A stretch of DNA of 64,000 bases from Solirubrobacter taibaiensis. Its GTDB lineage: Bacteria; Actinomycetota; Thermoleophilia; Solirubrobacterales; Solirubrobacteraceae. The notes beneath the pieces were generated by a model. The model worked only from the letters and a program-made list of their open reading frames with translations, was not told the DNA's origin and did not search any database. The stretch covers positions 1-64,000 of the forward strand of contig JAPDDQ010000027.1 in the NCBI GenBank assembly GCA_027587225.1, written 5' to 3'. The position numbers and the translations under genes were made by a program. Of this stretch, positions 8,301 to 15,334 are shown piece by piece (the stretch's first letter is position 1; every line of letters begins with the position of its first letter).

Positions 8301-8705
8301 CGCAAGCCGAAGGTCAAGAGCGGCCTGCGCTCCCCGTCGCGCTGCAGCGGCGCGGCGATCCTGAAGCCGATCTTCAAGAGTGCGGCGAAGGCGTTCGGCC
8401 TGCGCTGGCAGGTGCTCGCGGGCCTCACCGAGGTCGAGTCCGCGCACGGCTGCAACATGGGCCCGTCGAGCGCCGGAGCGATCGGCTGGACGCAGTTCAT
8501 GCCCGCCACCTGGAAGGAGTGGGGGATGGACGCGAGCGGCGACGGCAAGGCCGACCCCTACAACGCGGTCGACGCGATCTACTCCTCGGCCCGCTACCTG
8601 CGCGCGTCCGGCGCGCCGAAGTCCTATTACAAGGCGTTGTTCGCCTACAACCACGCCGACTGGTACGTCAAGAAGGTTCTGGCAGCGTCCAAGAAGTACA
8701 AGTAG
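5337..8705 (+). CDS. Giant secreted RTX-repeat protein with M15-like peptidase and lytic transglycosylase domains
   Basis: The 1122-residue protein has a Sec signal peptide (LPLLLLFLLLAPASAHA), a short beta domain, then about 700 residues (roughly 95-800) of RTX calcium-binding nonapeptides (GGDGNDTLDGG type), broken by two non-repeat inserts (starting DYSSRTAAVT and DYSARAAALT). Residues about 840-955 form an M15-like metallopeptidase region: H888 and D895 in HPIGLALD, and H941/H943 in GNHLHLSW are the expected zinc ligands. Residues about 1000-1122 are a soluble transglycosylase domain: E1034 in EVESAHG is the likely catalytic glutamate, with GAIGWTQFMPATW and DPYNAVDAI. Two wall-cleaving domains on an RTX stalk suggest an exported peptidoglycan hydrolase. 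The GTG start at 5337 is directly before the signal peptide; no strong Shine-Dalgarno is seen. Confidence 0.85.
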   Translation: MRALPLLLLFLLLAPASAHAATVSFADGTVTYAAAPGETNRVTLTSAIEVRDSSATLTAGTGCTLAAPGRVTCTTATRFAIDLGDADDTLTTSLSVPATVSDGAGRDTVTGGSGADVFVAGAGNDVYNGGTGTDRIDFSARSATVVADLAAGSAEGDTFTAVEDLTGGAGNDDLTGSSATNTLDGGPGDDLLDGAGGADALEGGAGLDTADYSSRTAAVTVDNDGINDDGASNERDDVRPSVERVLGGSAGDTLSASILIGNGGNDRLTGTNGDDTLSGGSGDDTLTGAAGADVLDAGDGNDTITGGDGGDAISSGTGNDKAYGDEGADSIAGGDGTDTLEGGTGGDTLDGGTANDTLKGGDGNDTLDGGSGDDQAWGGAGDDALILEDGNDTGRGEDGDDRLDGGTGRDTLEGAAGNDGIDGGADNDSLTGNDGNDTLTDPTGADKLDGGSGDDALAAGDGADTLYGGDGNDALDGGATDDKLEGGADHDSLTGGAGNDSLTGGDGNDTLNDGAGANKLDGGTGDDSLAAGDGDDTLTGAAGHDGLAGGGGNDKLSGNDGNDTLDGGAGNDQLYGSTGNDTLVDGAGADLLQGDQGDDRLDGGPNDDKVYGSDGADLVSGGDGNDDVRGDNGADRLNGDGGGDDIKGGDGDDVLIGGAGADKLSGDGGGRDVADYSARAAALTITLDDQADDGEPGEGDLIATSIEGVIGGAGGDKITGGAAHEQLFGEGGDDTIRGGDGNDTISGGEGKDRLWGNNGVDAVDGGNGNDRLDGRDATTETLRCGAGKDEAWADKADKPVNCEKTHSTKAKSAGQEAAPVAVETVTATATVRGISKVTSRGRFVGIPGFPGERIDSRLLADVRYLVAKYKIRITDGYAMEGHAAAGEHPIGLALDIVPGPGGSWNDIDRLAKWAEPKQGRPRAPFRWVGYNGDANHGRGNHLHLSWRHTPSKRGQPAAAVWRLNLSNPKTPKIASLVSLASRSNIRLGRKPKVKSGLRSPSRCSGAAILKPIFKSAAKAFGLRWQVLAGLTEVESAHGCNMGPSSAGAIGWTQFMPATWKEWGMDASGDGKADPYNAVDAIYSSARYLRASGAPKSYYKALFAYNHADWYVKKVLAASKKYK

Positions 8706-8747
8706 CCAGGTGCGCATCACCGCGCTCGGGCGCGTGTTCTCTGCGTA

Positions 8748-9539
8748 GTGCGCTCCTCCCGAATCATGACCCTGCTGTGCCTGGCCGTGCTGCTCGTCCC
8801 CGCCGCACAAGCGCGCGGCGCCGTCCCCGCCGACGCCGTGCCCGACGCTCCGGCGGACTTCCGCGTGAACTTCCAGACGCAAGCCGGGCCCGTCGTCCAG
8901 GCCGTGACCATCAGCGGGCTCCAAGCGGGTGAGCGCGTCGCGCTCTCCTGCCAGAACTGCCTCGGCCAGACCGCGGTGGAGGCCGAAGCCGCCGGCGCCC
9001 GGCACGTCTTCCGGCCCAAGCTGCGCCTGCGCGGCACGTCTCGGCTCGAGGTGCGGGTGGTCGGCCGCAACTTCAGCCGCACGCGGGCGTACCGCGTCAC
9101 GGGCGGACAGCTCGAGCTCGATGCCCGGACGTGCTTCAGCGTCGCCGAGAACCGCCGGGTGCGGTGCGCGTCGCTCACCGCACCGCGGCCGTGGGCGACG
9201 ATGAACGTCTGCTCGCCTTCGGAGGTCGGGATGCGCGCCGCCAGCCCCAGCGGGGGTCGCGCGAAGGACAGCGTCGCGGCCCGCTTCCGGCTCCAGTACG
9301 CCGAGGGCGGGCGCTGGGTCGACGTCCCGAGCGCCGCGTCGCCGTGGACTGCGCTCGGGCGCGCCAACCGGTCCTGGCAGGGCGGCTACACGTTCCGCTT
9401 CAACGCCGTCAAGGGCCGCACGTTCCGAGGCGTCGCCGAGTTCGAGTGGCGACGCGGCACGCGGGTCGTAAGGACTGCGGCGCGTTTCACCTCACCCCGT
9501 CGCACGGCCGGCTTCTCGTCGTCGGTCTGCGCCGTGTGA
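8748..9539 (+). CDS. Secreted cysteine-containing protein of unknown function
   Basis: This 263-residue protein starts with a signal peptide (n-region with Arg, core TLLCLAVLLVPA). A GTG at 8748 or ATG at 8766 could start it. The mature part has a CQNC motif and four further cysteines (CFSV, RCAS, NVCSP and the C-terminal SSVCAV), fitting disulfides outside the cell, and Arg-rich beta strands. It lies 42 bases downstream of the RTX hydrolase on the same strand, so the two may be co-transcribed. No family recognised. Confidence 0.7.
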   Translation: MRSSRIMTLLCLAVLLVPAAQARGAVPADAVPDAPADFRVNFQTQAGPVVQAVTISGLQAGERVALSCQNCLGQTAVEAEAAGARHVFRPKLRLRGTSRLEVRVVGRNFSRTRAYRVTGGQLELDARTCFSVAENRRVRCASLTAPRPWATMNVCSPSEVGMRAASPSGGRAKDSVAARFRLQYAEGGRWVDVPSAASPWTALGRANRSWQGGYTFRFNAVKGRTFRGVAEFEWRRGTRVVRTAARFTSPRRTAGFSSSVCAV

Positions 9540-9560
9540 CCGCCGCGGCCGAGGCCGCCG

Positions 9561-9992
9561 CTACCGGATCGTGAAGGAGCGGATCGTGCTCTCGATGTTG
9601 CAGTCCTCGGTGCCGTCGCTGCAGTCGATCGCGTAGGCCTGCCAGTACCACTTGCCCTTGCGGTTGAGCCAGTGCGAGGAGAGCGCGGGGTAGCTCTCGG
9701 CCTTGTGGGAGAACGTGCTGCCGCTCTGCTTCATCGAGCGCATGTACTGGCTGTCGTCGATGAGGCCGTCGGCGCCCTTCTTCTTGGACTTGGAGACGAT
9801 GATGAACACGCCGGAGGCTTCGGACGAGGAGTCCAGCTTCGCCTTGAACGTGAACGCCTTGCCCTTGGAGATCTTCTTGCCGTTGGACGGGCCGCTGAGC
9901 GTGGGCGCGATCGCGGCTTGAGCGGAGGCCACCGGGGTGGCGAGGAGCGCCGCGACGGTGGCGGCGACGAGGAAGCGGGGAAGGTGAGGCAC
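9561..9992 (-). CDS. Small secreted Lys/Ser-rich protein
   Basis: A 143-residue protein with a clear signal peptide (FLVAATVAALLATPVASAQA), followed by an Ig-like strand pattern: LSGPSNGKKISKGKAFTFKA, then VFIIVSKSKKKG, and a WYWQAYAIDC segment with a second Cys nearby (EDCNIES). It reads like a single extracellular beta-sandwich domain. It is convergent with the preceding gene and separated by only 21 bases that contain a GC palindrome. Function unknown. Confidence 0.7.
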   Translation of the reverse strand: MPHLPRFLVAATVAALLATPVASAQAAIAPTLSGPSNGKKISKGKAFTFKAKLDSSSEASGVFIIVSKSKKKGADGLIDDSQYMRSMKQSGSTFSHKAESYPALSSHWLNRKGKWYWQAYAIDCSDGTEDCNIESTIRSFTIR

Positions 9993-10089
9993 GCCAGAAC
10001 GCTACGGCCAACGCGCGGCGCGGTCAATCGGGTCTTCACCCTGAACTTAAGAGAACAGGTCCTTCACAACTGGCCCGATCAGCGCGCAT

Positions 10090-12579
10090 ATGGTCGCCGT
10101 CATGACCATTCGGCGTGCCCTCGCCGCGGTCGTGGGGGCAGCCGTGTTTGCGGCTCCCGCCCCTGCGCTCGCCGCGGTTGACCTCTCCAGCTACGTGCGC
10201 ATCGAGCGCCACGACCTCCCCGCGGTGGCGGCCGAGGCCTCCGCCGTCACCTACAACGCCGCGACGGGCTCGCTCTTCATCGTCGGTGACGAGGGCACGT
10301 CCGTCCTGCAGGTGAGCAAGACCGGCGCGCTGATCGATGCGATGAATCTGGCGCCCGGTGCGTTCGACGACCCCGAAGGCATCACGTCCATCGGCGGCGG
10401 CCAGTTCGTGCTCGCCGAGGAACGCGTCCGCCAGCTCAATCGCTTCACGTACGCGGCGAACACGACGCTCACGCGCGCGCAGGTCCAGAGCGTCAAGCTC
10501 GGCACGACGATCGGCAACGAGGGCTTCGAAGGCCTGTCGGCCGACCCGTTCAGCGGCGGCTTCGTGGTCGTCAAGGAGATCAACCCGCAGGGCGTCTTCC
10601 AGACGACCGTCGACTGGGCCGCGGGCACGGCGTCCAACGGCTCGCCGACGACGGTGAACTCCACGAACCTCTTCGACCCGGCGAGCCTGAGCCTGCTCGA
10701 CATCGCCGACGTGTTCGCACAGGCCGACGGCCAGTTGCTGATCCTCAGCCAGGAGTCGGCCAAGGTCGTCAACGCGACCCGCACCGGCACGGTCACGAGC
10801 TCGCTCAACCTCGGCACCGCCGCCGAGGGCCACGAGGGCGTGACGATGGACGCCGCCGGCCGTGTCTACGTGGTCTCAGAGCTCGGCGGCGGCGACCGCC
10901 CGCAGCTATGGGTGTACGCGCCGTCCGGCTCCGGCGGCCCCAACCAGGCGCCGACCGCGGTCACGCTGACGAACCCGATCGCGTCGGTGTCTTCCGCGGC
11001 CACGCGCGTGAAGGTCGCCGACATCGTCGTCACCGACGACGCGCAGGGCACCAACACGCTGAGCGTCGTCGGCGCGGACGCCGCACGGTTCGAGATCGAC
11101 GGTGGTGCGCTGTACCTGAAGGCCGGCACGCCGCTCGACCGCGCGAGCTTCAGCGTCGCGGTCGCCGTCGACGACAGCTCGGTCGGCGCCACGCCGGACG
11201 CGACGAGCGCCACGCTGACGCTGGCGGTCTCCACCGTGGCCGTCACCGAGGCCGCGCCGTGGAGCAGCGGCGACAGCCCGGTCGGCGCCGACTGGTTCGA
11301 GGTCACCAACCGCGGCACGACGCCGATCGACCTGACCGGCTGGAAGGTCGACGACAACTCGAGCACCTTCGCCAACGCGCTCGCGCTCAACGGCGTCGGT
11401 GTCGTCGCGCCGGGCGAGTCGGTGCTCTTCACCGAGGGCACCGCCGCCAAGGCCGCCGAGTTGCGCGCCCACTGGAACCTGCCCGCGACGGTGCAGATCG
11501 GCTTCTACAGCGGCGGCGGCATCGGCCTCTCCACCGACGGCGACGCCGTCAACCTGTTCAACCCCGCGGGCACGCGCATCACCGGCGTGACCTTCGGCGC
11601 CTCCACGAGCGGCTTCACGTTCGAGAACGTCAACGGCCTGAAGTTGAGCGTCGCGGGCGTCAACGGCGCGTTCACCCGTAACGCCGAGACCGGCTCGCCG
11701 GGCACGATCGCGCCCAAGCTGGCCGTGACCGAGGCGTCGCCGTGGAGCAGCGGCGACAGCGCCTACGGCGCGGACTGGTTCGAGGTCACCAACCTCGGCG
11801 CGCACGCCGTCGACCTCGCCGGCTGGAAGGTCGACGACAGCTCCAACGCCTTCGCCAGCGCGATCGCGCTCAACGGCGTGACCAGCGTCGCCGCCGGCGA
11901 GTCCGTGCTGTTCATCGAGGGCACCGCCGCCAAGGCCGACCAGCTCCGCAGCGCCTGGGGGCTCGCCCCGACCGTGCAGATCGGCTACTACAGCGGCTCC
12001 GGCATCGGCCTGTCGACCGGCGGCGACTCCGTGTACCTCTTCGACACGGCCGGCGCGCGCATCGGGGGCTTCGACTTCGGCGCGGCCACGACGGGCTTCA
12101 CGTTCGAGAACGTCAACGGCGTCAAGCTCAGCGTCGCGAACGTCAACGGCGCGTTCGTGCGCAACGGTGAGACCGGCTCACCCGGTCGCATCGCGGCGCC
12201 GTACGCCGAGGTCAAGACCCCGGCCACGATCGTCGCCAACGTACCGGCGCAGCTCTCGCTCACGCTCGGTCTCCCGGCCGTGTTCGCGCCCTTCACGGCG
12301 GGCATCGCGCGCGAGTACACGGCGGCCACGACGCTCACCGTCACCTCCACCGCGGGTGACGCGGCGCTGTCGATGTCCGACGCCGGGCACCTGACCAACG
12401 GCGCGTACCAGCTCGCCCAGCCGTTGCAGGTCGCGCTGTCGAAGACGGCGTGGACCGGGCCGGTCTCCAACGAGGTCGTCGACGTCGCGCTCAAGCAGGC
12501 CGTCGGCGCCAACGATCCGCTCCGCACCGGCAGCTACAGCAAGACGATCACGTTCACGCTGAGCACCACGAACCCCTAA
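10090..12579 (+). CDS. Secreted SdiA-regulated-like propeller with two lamin-tail domains
   Basis: The 829-residue protein has a signal peptide (residues about 1-29), then an SdiA-regulated/esterase-like propeller (to about residue 275: LFIVGDEGTSVLQV, GFEGLSADPFSGGFVVVKE, EGHEGVTMDAAGRVYVVSEL), a cadherin-like segment (about 285-380, NQAPTAVTLTNPIAS), and two near-identical lamin-tail-domain repeats (about 385-540 and 545-705; ADWFEVTN, LTGWKVDD/LAGWKVDD, GESVLFTEGTAAK/GESVLFIEGTAAK). A beta C-terminal domain follows. Lamin-tail domains in bacteria usually accompany secreted nucleases, phosphatases or adhesins; no metal-site enzyme domain is evident here. The start ATG at 10090 gives a good signal peptide; a second ATG at 10102 is possible. 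Confidence 0.8.
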   Translation: MVAVMTIRRALAAVVGAAVFAAPAPALAAVDLSSYVRIERHDLPAVAAEASAVTYNAATGSLFIVGDEGTSVLQVSKTGALIDAMNLAPGAFDDPEGITSIGGGQFVLAEERVRQLNRFTYAANTTLTRAQVQSVKLGTTIGNEGFEGLSADPFSGGFVVVKEINPQGVFQTTVDWAAGTASNGSPTTVNSTNLFDPASLSLLDIADVFAQADGQLLILSQESAKVVNATRTGTVTSSLNLGTAAEGHEGVTMDAAGRVYVVSELGGGDRPQLWVYAPSGSGGPNQAPTAVTLTNPIASVSSAATRVKVADIVVTDDAQGTNTLSVVGADAARFEIDGGALYLKAGTPLDRASFSVAVAVDDSSVGATPDATSATLTLAVSTVAVTEAAPWSSGDSPVGADWFEVTNRGTTPIDLTGWKVDDNSSTFANALALNGVGVVAPGESVLFTEGTAAKAAELRAHWNLPATVQIGFYSGGGIGLSTDGDAVNLFNPAGTRITGVTFGASTSGFTFENVNGLKLSVAGVNGAFTRNAETGSPGTIAPKLAVTEASPWSSGDSAYGADWFEVTNLGAHAVDLAGWKVDDSSNAFASAIALNGVTSVAAGESVLFIEGTAAKADQLRSAWGLAPTVQIGYYSGSGIGLSTGGDSVYLFDTAGARIGGFDFGAATTGFTFENVNGVKLSVANVNGAFVRNGETGSPGRIAAPYAEVKTPATIVANVPAQLSLTLGLPAVFAPFTAGIAREYTAATTLTVTSTAGDAALSMSDAGHLTNGAYQLAQPLQVALSKTAWTGPVSNEVVDVALKQAVGANDPLRTGSYSKTITFTLSTTNP

Positions 12580-12588
12580 GCACGACGA

Positions 12589-12613
12589 AGGCCCCGCTGG
12601 TCAGGCGGGGCCT
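12589..12613 (+). terminator. Intrinsic terminator after the SdiA/lamin-tail gene
   Basis: GGCCCCGC (12590-12597) pairs with GCGGGGCC (12605-12612) around a 7-base loop, extended by an A-T pair, with a short T run (CAATTT) behind it. It sits 10 bases after the stop codon. Confidence 0.8.
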
Positions 12614-12708
12614 CAATTTCGTCGTAACTGCAAGCCGGCGTCGTCGGGAGGCGAGCCGCGGTCCGGGGGAACGGACGTCGGGCGGATCGCGAACGACTGG
12701 AGGAGGGA

Positions 12709-12768
12709 GAGAGAGAAGTTGTCCTGAGGTCTTCGGCTTGAGGTCTTGCTTACAACCGGAACTCTCTC
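12709..12768. other. Long imperfect inverted repeat in the intergenic gap
   Basis: GAGAGAGAAGTT (12709-12720) can pair, with one bulge, with AACTCTCTC (12760-12768); the loop carries two copies of TGAGGTCTT. No gene lies here. It could be the terminator region of the FkbM gene read from the right, or a small structured RNA; I have no stronger evidence. Confidence 0.25.
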
Positions 12769-12817
12769 ACTCGCCAGTCGCGCATCCGGTGATGGAGGCA
12801 GGCGTATCGGGGTGGGG

Positions 12818-13606
12818 CTAACCCAACCGCGCGTGTTCGTGCGCGGGCCCGACGGCCACGTAGTTCGACAGCGCGAAGCTCTCGTCGCGCAGATCGCGGT
12901 CGCTGAGCGGCATCAGTCCCCAGGGCACGATGCGGTGCAGCGCGTAGCCGGCCGGGAAGCGGTCCAGCACGTCGCGCAGGCGCACGCCGGCGTCGATGTA
13001 CGTGCCGCCGTACTCGAACTGGACGATCCCGATCGCGCCGCTCTCGAGCCGGCGTTGCGCTCCGGCGAGGACGTCGCGCTCGTGGCCTTCGACGTCGATC
13101 TTGAGCATGTCGACGGTGTCCAGTCCGAGATCGTCGCAGAGGTCGTCCAGGCGGGCGACTTCGACGTCCACGGTCGAGTCCAGCGCCATCCCGAACGCCG
13201 CCAGGTCACGCTGGTGCAGCGAGCTGAGGATCGTCATGCCCGGGTCGAAGTGCAGCGTCGCATGGCCGGGTTGCGCGCCGAGCGCCATCTGGTGGCAGGC
13301 GACGCCGAGCGGGCGCAGCGTCTGCTCGAGCTGAGCGAACGCGCCGGGGTGCGGCTCGAAGGCGTGCAGGGTGGCGTTCGGGAACAGCTTCGCCGCGTTC
13401 TGCGACCACGCGCCGACGTTCGCGCCGACGTCGAAGATCACGGGCCTGGGGCCGAGCGTGCGCGCGACTGCCCGCAACAAGCGCGCCTCGCCGTTGACGC
13501 GGTGGTCGTCGAGGTTCTCGCCCTGGAGCGCGCGGCCTGCCTTGAGCAGGACCCGGGAGGCAGCGCGCGCCGCGGGGTTCAGCGCGCGTGATCGCTTCGA
13601 GATCAC
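12818..13606 (-). CDS. FkbM family methyltransferase
   Basis: The 262-residue protein has the SAM-binding core of FkbM methyltransferases: VIFDVGANVGAWSQ (motif I, about residues 56-69), LHAFEPHPGAFAQLEQ (acidic ligand after strand 2), LDDLCDD, and VDMLKIDVEGHERDVLAGA, the typical FkbM LKIDVEGxE motif. Family members O-methylate small molecules or sugars of glycans and natural products. It probably starts with the GTG at 13606, which lies inside a strong hairpin (13583-13611). No glycan cluster is adjacent. Confidence 0.85.
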   Translation of the reverse strand: MISKRSRALNPAARAASRVLLKAGRALQGENLDDHRVNGEARLLRAVARTLGPRPVIFDVGANVGAWSQNAAKLFPNATLHAFEPHPGAFAQLEQTLRPLGVACHQMALGAQPGHATLHFDPGMTILSSLHQRDLAAFGMALDSTVDVEVARLDDLCDDLGLDTVDMLKIDVEGHERDVLAGAQRRLESGAIGIVQFEYGGTYIDAGVRLRDVLDRFPAGYALHRIVPWGLMPLSDRDLRDESFALSNYVAVGPAHEHARLG

Positions 13607-13611
13607 GCGCG
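13583..13611. promoter_or_regulatory. 11-bp perfect hairpin over the FkbM start codon
   Basis: CGCGCGTGATC (13583-13593) and GATCACGCGCG (13601-13611) are perfect inverted copies separated by GCTTCGA. In the minus-strand mRNA the GTG start lies in the 5' arm, so the hairpin could block translation, or the repeat may be a protein-binding dyad. Confidence 0.45.
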
Positions 13612-13625
13612 TAAAGCTAGCGCGG

Positions 13626-13799
13626 TCAGCCGCGGCTGCCCGTGGGGCGCGGCTTGCGCTTGGCGGCGGGCTCGTCGGCTGCGGCCTGGCGGCGCGCGGC
13701 GGCCTCTTCCTTGAGCTTCTCCTGGTGCGCGGCGAACTCGGCGCTGCGCTCCTGCGGGGAGGCGTACTTGGGACGGGCGGACGGCTTGGGGGGCGTCAT
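13626..13799 (-). CDS. Tiny basic, helical protein (57 aa)
   Basis: The frame encodes a Lys/Arg/Ala/Glu-rich protein: PKPSARPKYASPQERSAEF, then a helix FAAHQEKLKEEAAARRQAAA and a basic Pro-rich tail. Its ATG overlaps the stop of the tiny upstream ORF (ATGA), a strong sign that both are translated. No family recognised; small basic proteins of this type may bind RNA, DNA or ribosomes. Confidence 0.5.
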   Translation of the reverse strand: MTPPKPSARPKYASPQERSAEFAAHQEKLKEEAAARRQAAADEPAAKRKPRPTGSRG

Positions 13800-13960
13800 C
13801 GGGACACCGGGGCCAGGCGCCGCGCGGCGGCGCGGGCGGCCACGAGATCGCGCTCGCGAGCGGCGATGGTCTTGCGTTCCGCGGCGATGCCGACCGCGGT
13901 GGTCACCGACTCAGGGCGACTCGCGGGTACAGAAGGGTCCTGCTGGGTGCCGGTCTTCAT
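13796..13960 (-). CDS. Tiny helical protein (54 aa) with a good ribosome-binding site
   Basis: From the ATG at 13960, preceded by GGAGG 8 bases upstream, the frame gives a 54-residue protein with a polar N-terminus and an Ala/Arg/Glu helix (AAERKTIAARERDLVAARAA). An in-frame start further upstream (14041) lacks such a site. Stop and downstream start overlap by ATGA. Unknown function; the pair lies between LarA and FkbM on the same strand. Confidence 0.5.
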   Translation of the reverse strand: MKTGTQQDPSVPASRPESVTTAVGIAAERKTIAARERDLVAARAAARRLAPVSR

Positions 13961-14072
13961 GGCCGGGCCTCCAAAAATGGTTTGTGCCACGGCGTGGGCA
14001 CGGGGCGCCGGGGGGAAACCGCCCGGCTTGTACTGCTCCACCGTACCAGTCGGCGGTGATTCGAGTTACCGG

Positions 14073-15323
14073 TCAGCCGACGTAGGCGATCGTCTGCGGG
14101 CCCTCGGGCAACACGCACACCGTGGCGCTGTCACCCTCGGCCGCGACGGTCGCGGTGATGTCGCGCGTCTGCTCCAGATGCACCGCGCGCAGCTCCTCGT
14201 CCGTGAGGTGGCCGGTATGCATCACAAGCCGTGCATGGTCCTGGATGTTGTATTGGATCTGGACCTGCCACTGGTCGGGCGTGACGTGGTCGGACTGCTT
14301 GATCGCGCTCAGGAAGTCACGCGGGGAGGCGTGGCGTTCGAGCAGCTCGCGATAGGAGCCGTGACCGGGGAAGCCGTCGCGGCATTCGGCCGCGCACACG
14401 ATCAGCCCGCCGGGCTTGACGACCTTCGCCGCGGCCGACATGCCCTTGACCGCCTGGTAGAGGTTCTGGTCGAGCGGATAGCCGGAGTTGCTCGTGATCA
14501 CGACGTCGAACGCCGCGGGCACGGCTTGCATGGCGAACTGGCGTGCGGCCTCACAGGCGGCGGCGTGCATCGGCCCGAGCTCCCCGCCGAACGCCTCGAT
14601 CACGCGCTGCTCGCGGTTGAGGATCACGTCGAAGGCGAAGTGCGGCGGCGCGGCGGCGGCCGCGGCGCGGATGTCGGACTGGACGGGGTTGTCGTCGATC
14701 TCGCCCCAGGTCGCGCGCGGGTCGCCGATGCGGGCGGCGTCGTGCAGCACGAGCACCGTGTCGAGCCCGGCCAGGCCGGGCGTCACGAGCTTGGGCCCGC
14801 CGCTGAATCCGGCGAAGAAATGCGGCTCGACGAACCCGGTCGTGATCCGCAGGTCGGCCTCGACCCACTCCGTGTTGATCCACACCGGCACGTCGCGGCC
14901 GTGCTCACCGAGGTAGGTGAGCGTGGACTTGTCGCGCGCGTCGTGGTTGACCACCCGCACCCGCTCCACCAGCTCGTCACCGAGCATGCCGCGGATCTCC
15001 TCGTCGGAGTTGCCGCGGTGCGTGCCGGTGGCGACGAGGATCACGACGTCCTCGTCGGGCACGCCGAGCTCCTCCAGCACCGCGGGGATCATCTTGTCCC
15101 GCGGCTGGGCGCGCGTGCCGTCGCACATGGAGATCGCGACCTTCATGCCGGGCTTGGCGAGCTCCCGCAGCGCCGGGCCGGCGACGGGGCGCTGGAGCGC
15201 CTCGCGCAGCACCGCGGCCTCGTCCTGCGCACCGGCGTGGTACGCCGGCTCCACCACGGTCGTGCGGTCGTCGGGCAGCTCGACCTCGAGCCCGCCGACG
15301 CCATAAGCGAGTCGGACCTTCAC
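14073..15323 (-). CDS. larA: Nickel-dependent lactate-racemase-like enzyme (LarA family)
   Basis: The 416-residue protein matches LarA in length and motifs: CDGTRAQP, VATGTHRGN, FVEPHFFAGFSGGPKL and VLVLHDAARIG. H102, H168, K178 and H194 fall at the same spacing as the catalytic histidines (108, 174), the cofactor-anchoring lysine (184) and the nickel-ligand histidine (200) of characterised LarA, so it probably carries the nickel-pincer nucleotide (NPN) cofactor. LarA homologues racemise diverse 2-hydroxyacids, so lactate is not assured. LarB/LarC/LarE cofactor genes are not in this window. The GTG start lies 11 bases after the LuxR-type regulator, suggesting co-transcription. Confidence 0.85.
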   Translation of the reverse strand: MKVRLAYGVGGLEVELPDDRTTVVEPAYHAGAQDEAAVLREALQRPVAGPALRELAKPGMKVAISMCDGTRAQPRDKMIPAVLEELGVPDEDVVILVATGTHRGNSDEEIRGMLGDELVERVRVVNHDARDKSTLTYLGEHGRDVPVWINTEWVEADLRITTGFVEPHFFAGFSGGPKLVTPGLAGLDTVLVLHDAARIGDPRATWGEIDDNPVQSDIRAAAAAAPPHFAFDVILNREQRVIEAFGGELGPMHAAACEAARQFAMQAVPAAFDVVITSNSGYPLDQNLYQAVKGMSAAAKVVKPGGLIVCAAECRDGFPGHGSYRELLERHASPRDFLSAIKQSDHVTPDQWQVQIQYNIQDHARLVMHTGHLTDEELRAVHLEQTRDITATVAAEGDSATVCVLPEGPQTIAYVG

Positions 15324-15334
15324 GGAAGATGACT

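Noticed and set aside
6279-9005. Long minus-strand open frame antisense to the RTX gene
   Set aside because: Its Val/Ala/Gly pattern mirrors the RTX repeats; it is an artefact of the GC-rich codon bias.
9545-9558. GC palindrome between convergent genes as a terminator
   Set aside because: GCGGCC-GA-GGCCGC has a two-base loop and no T run; too weak in DNA of this composition.
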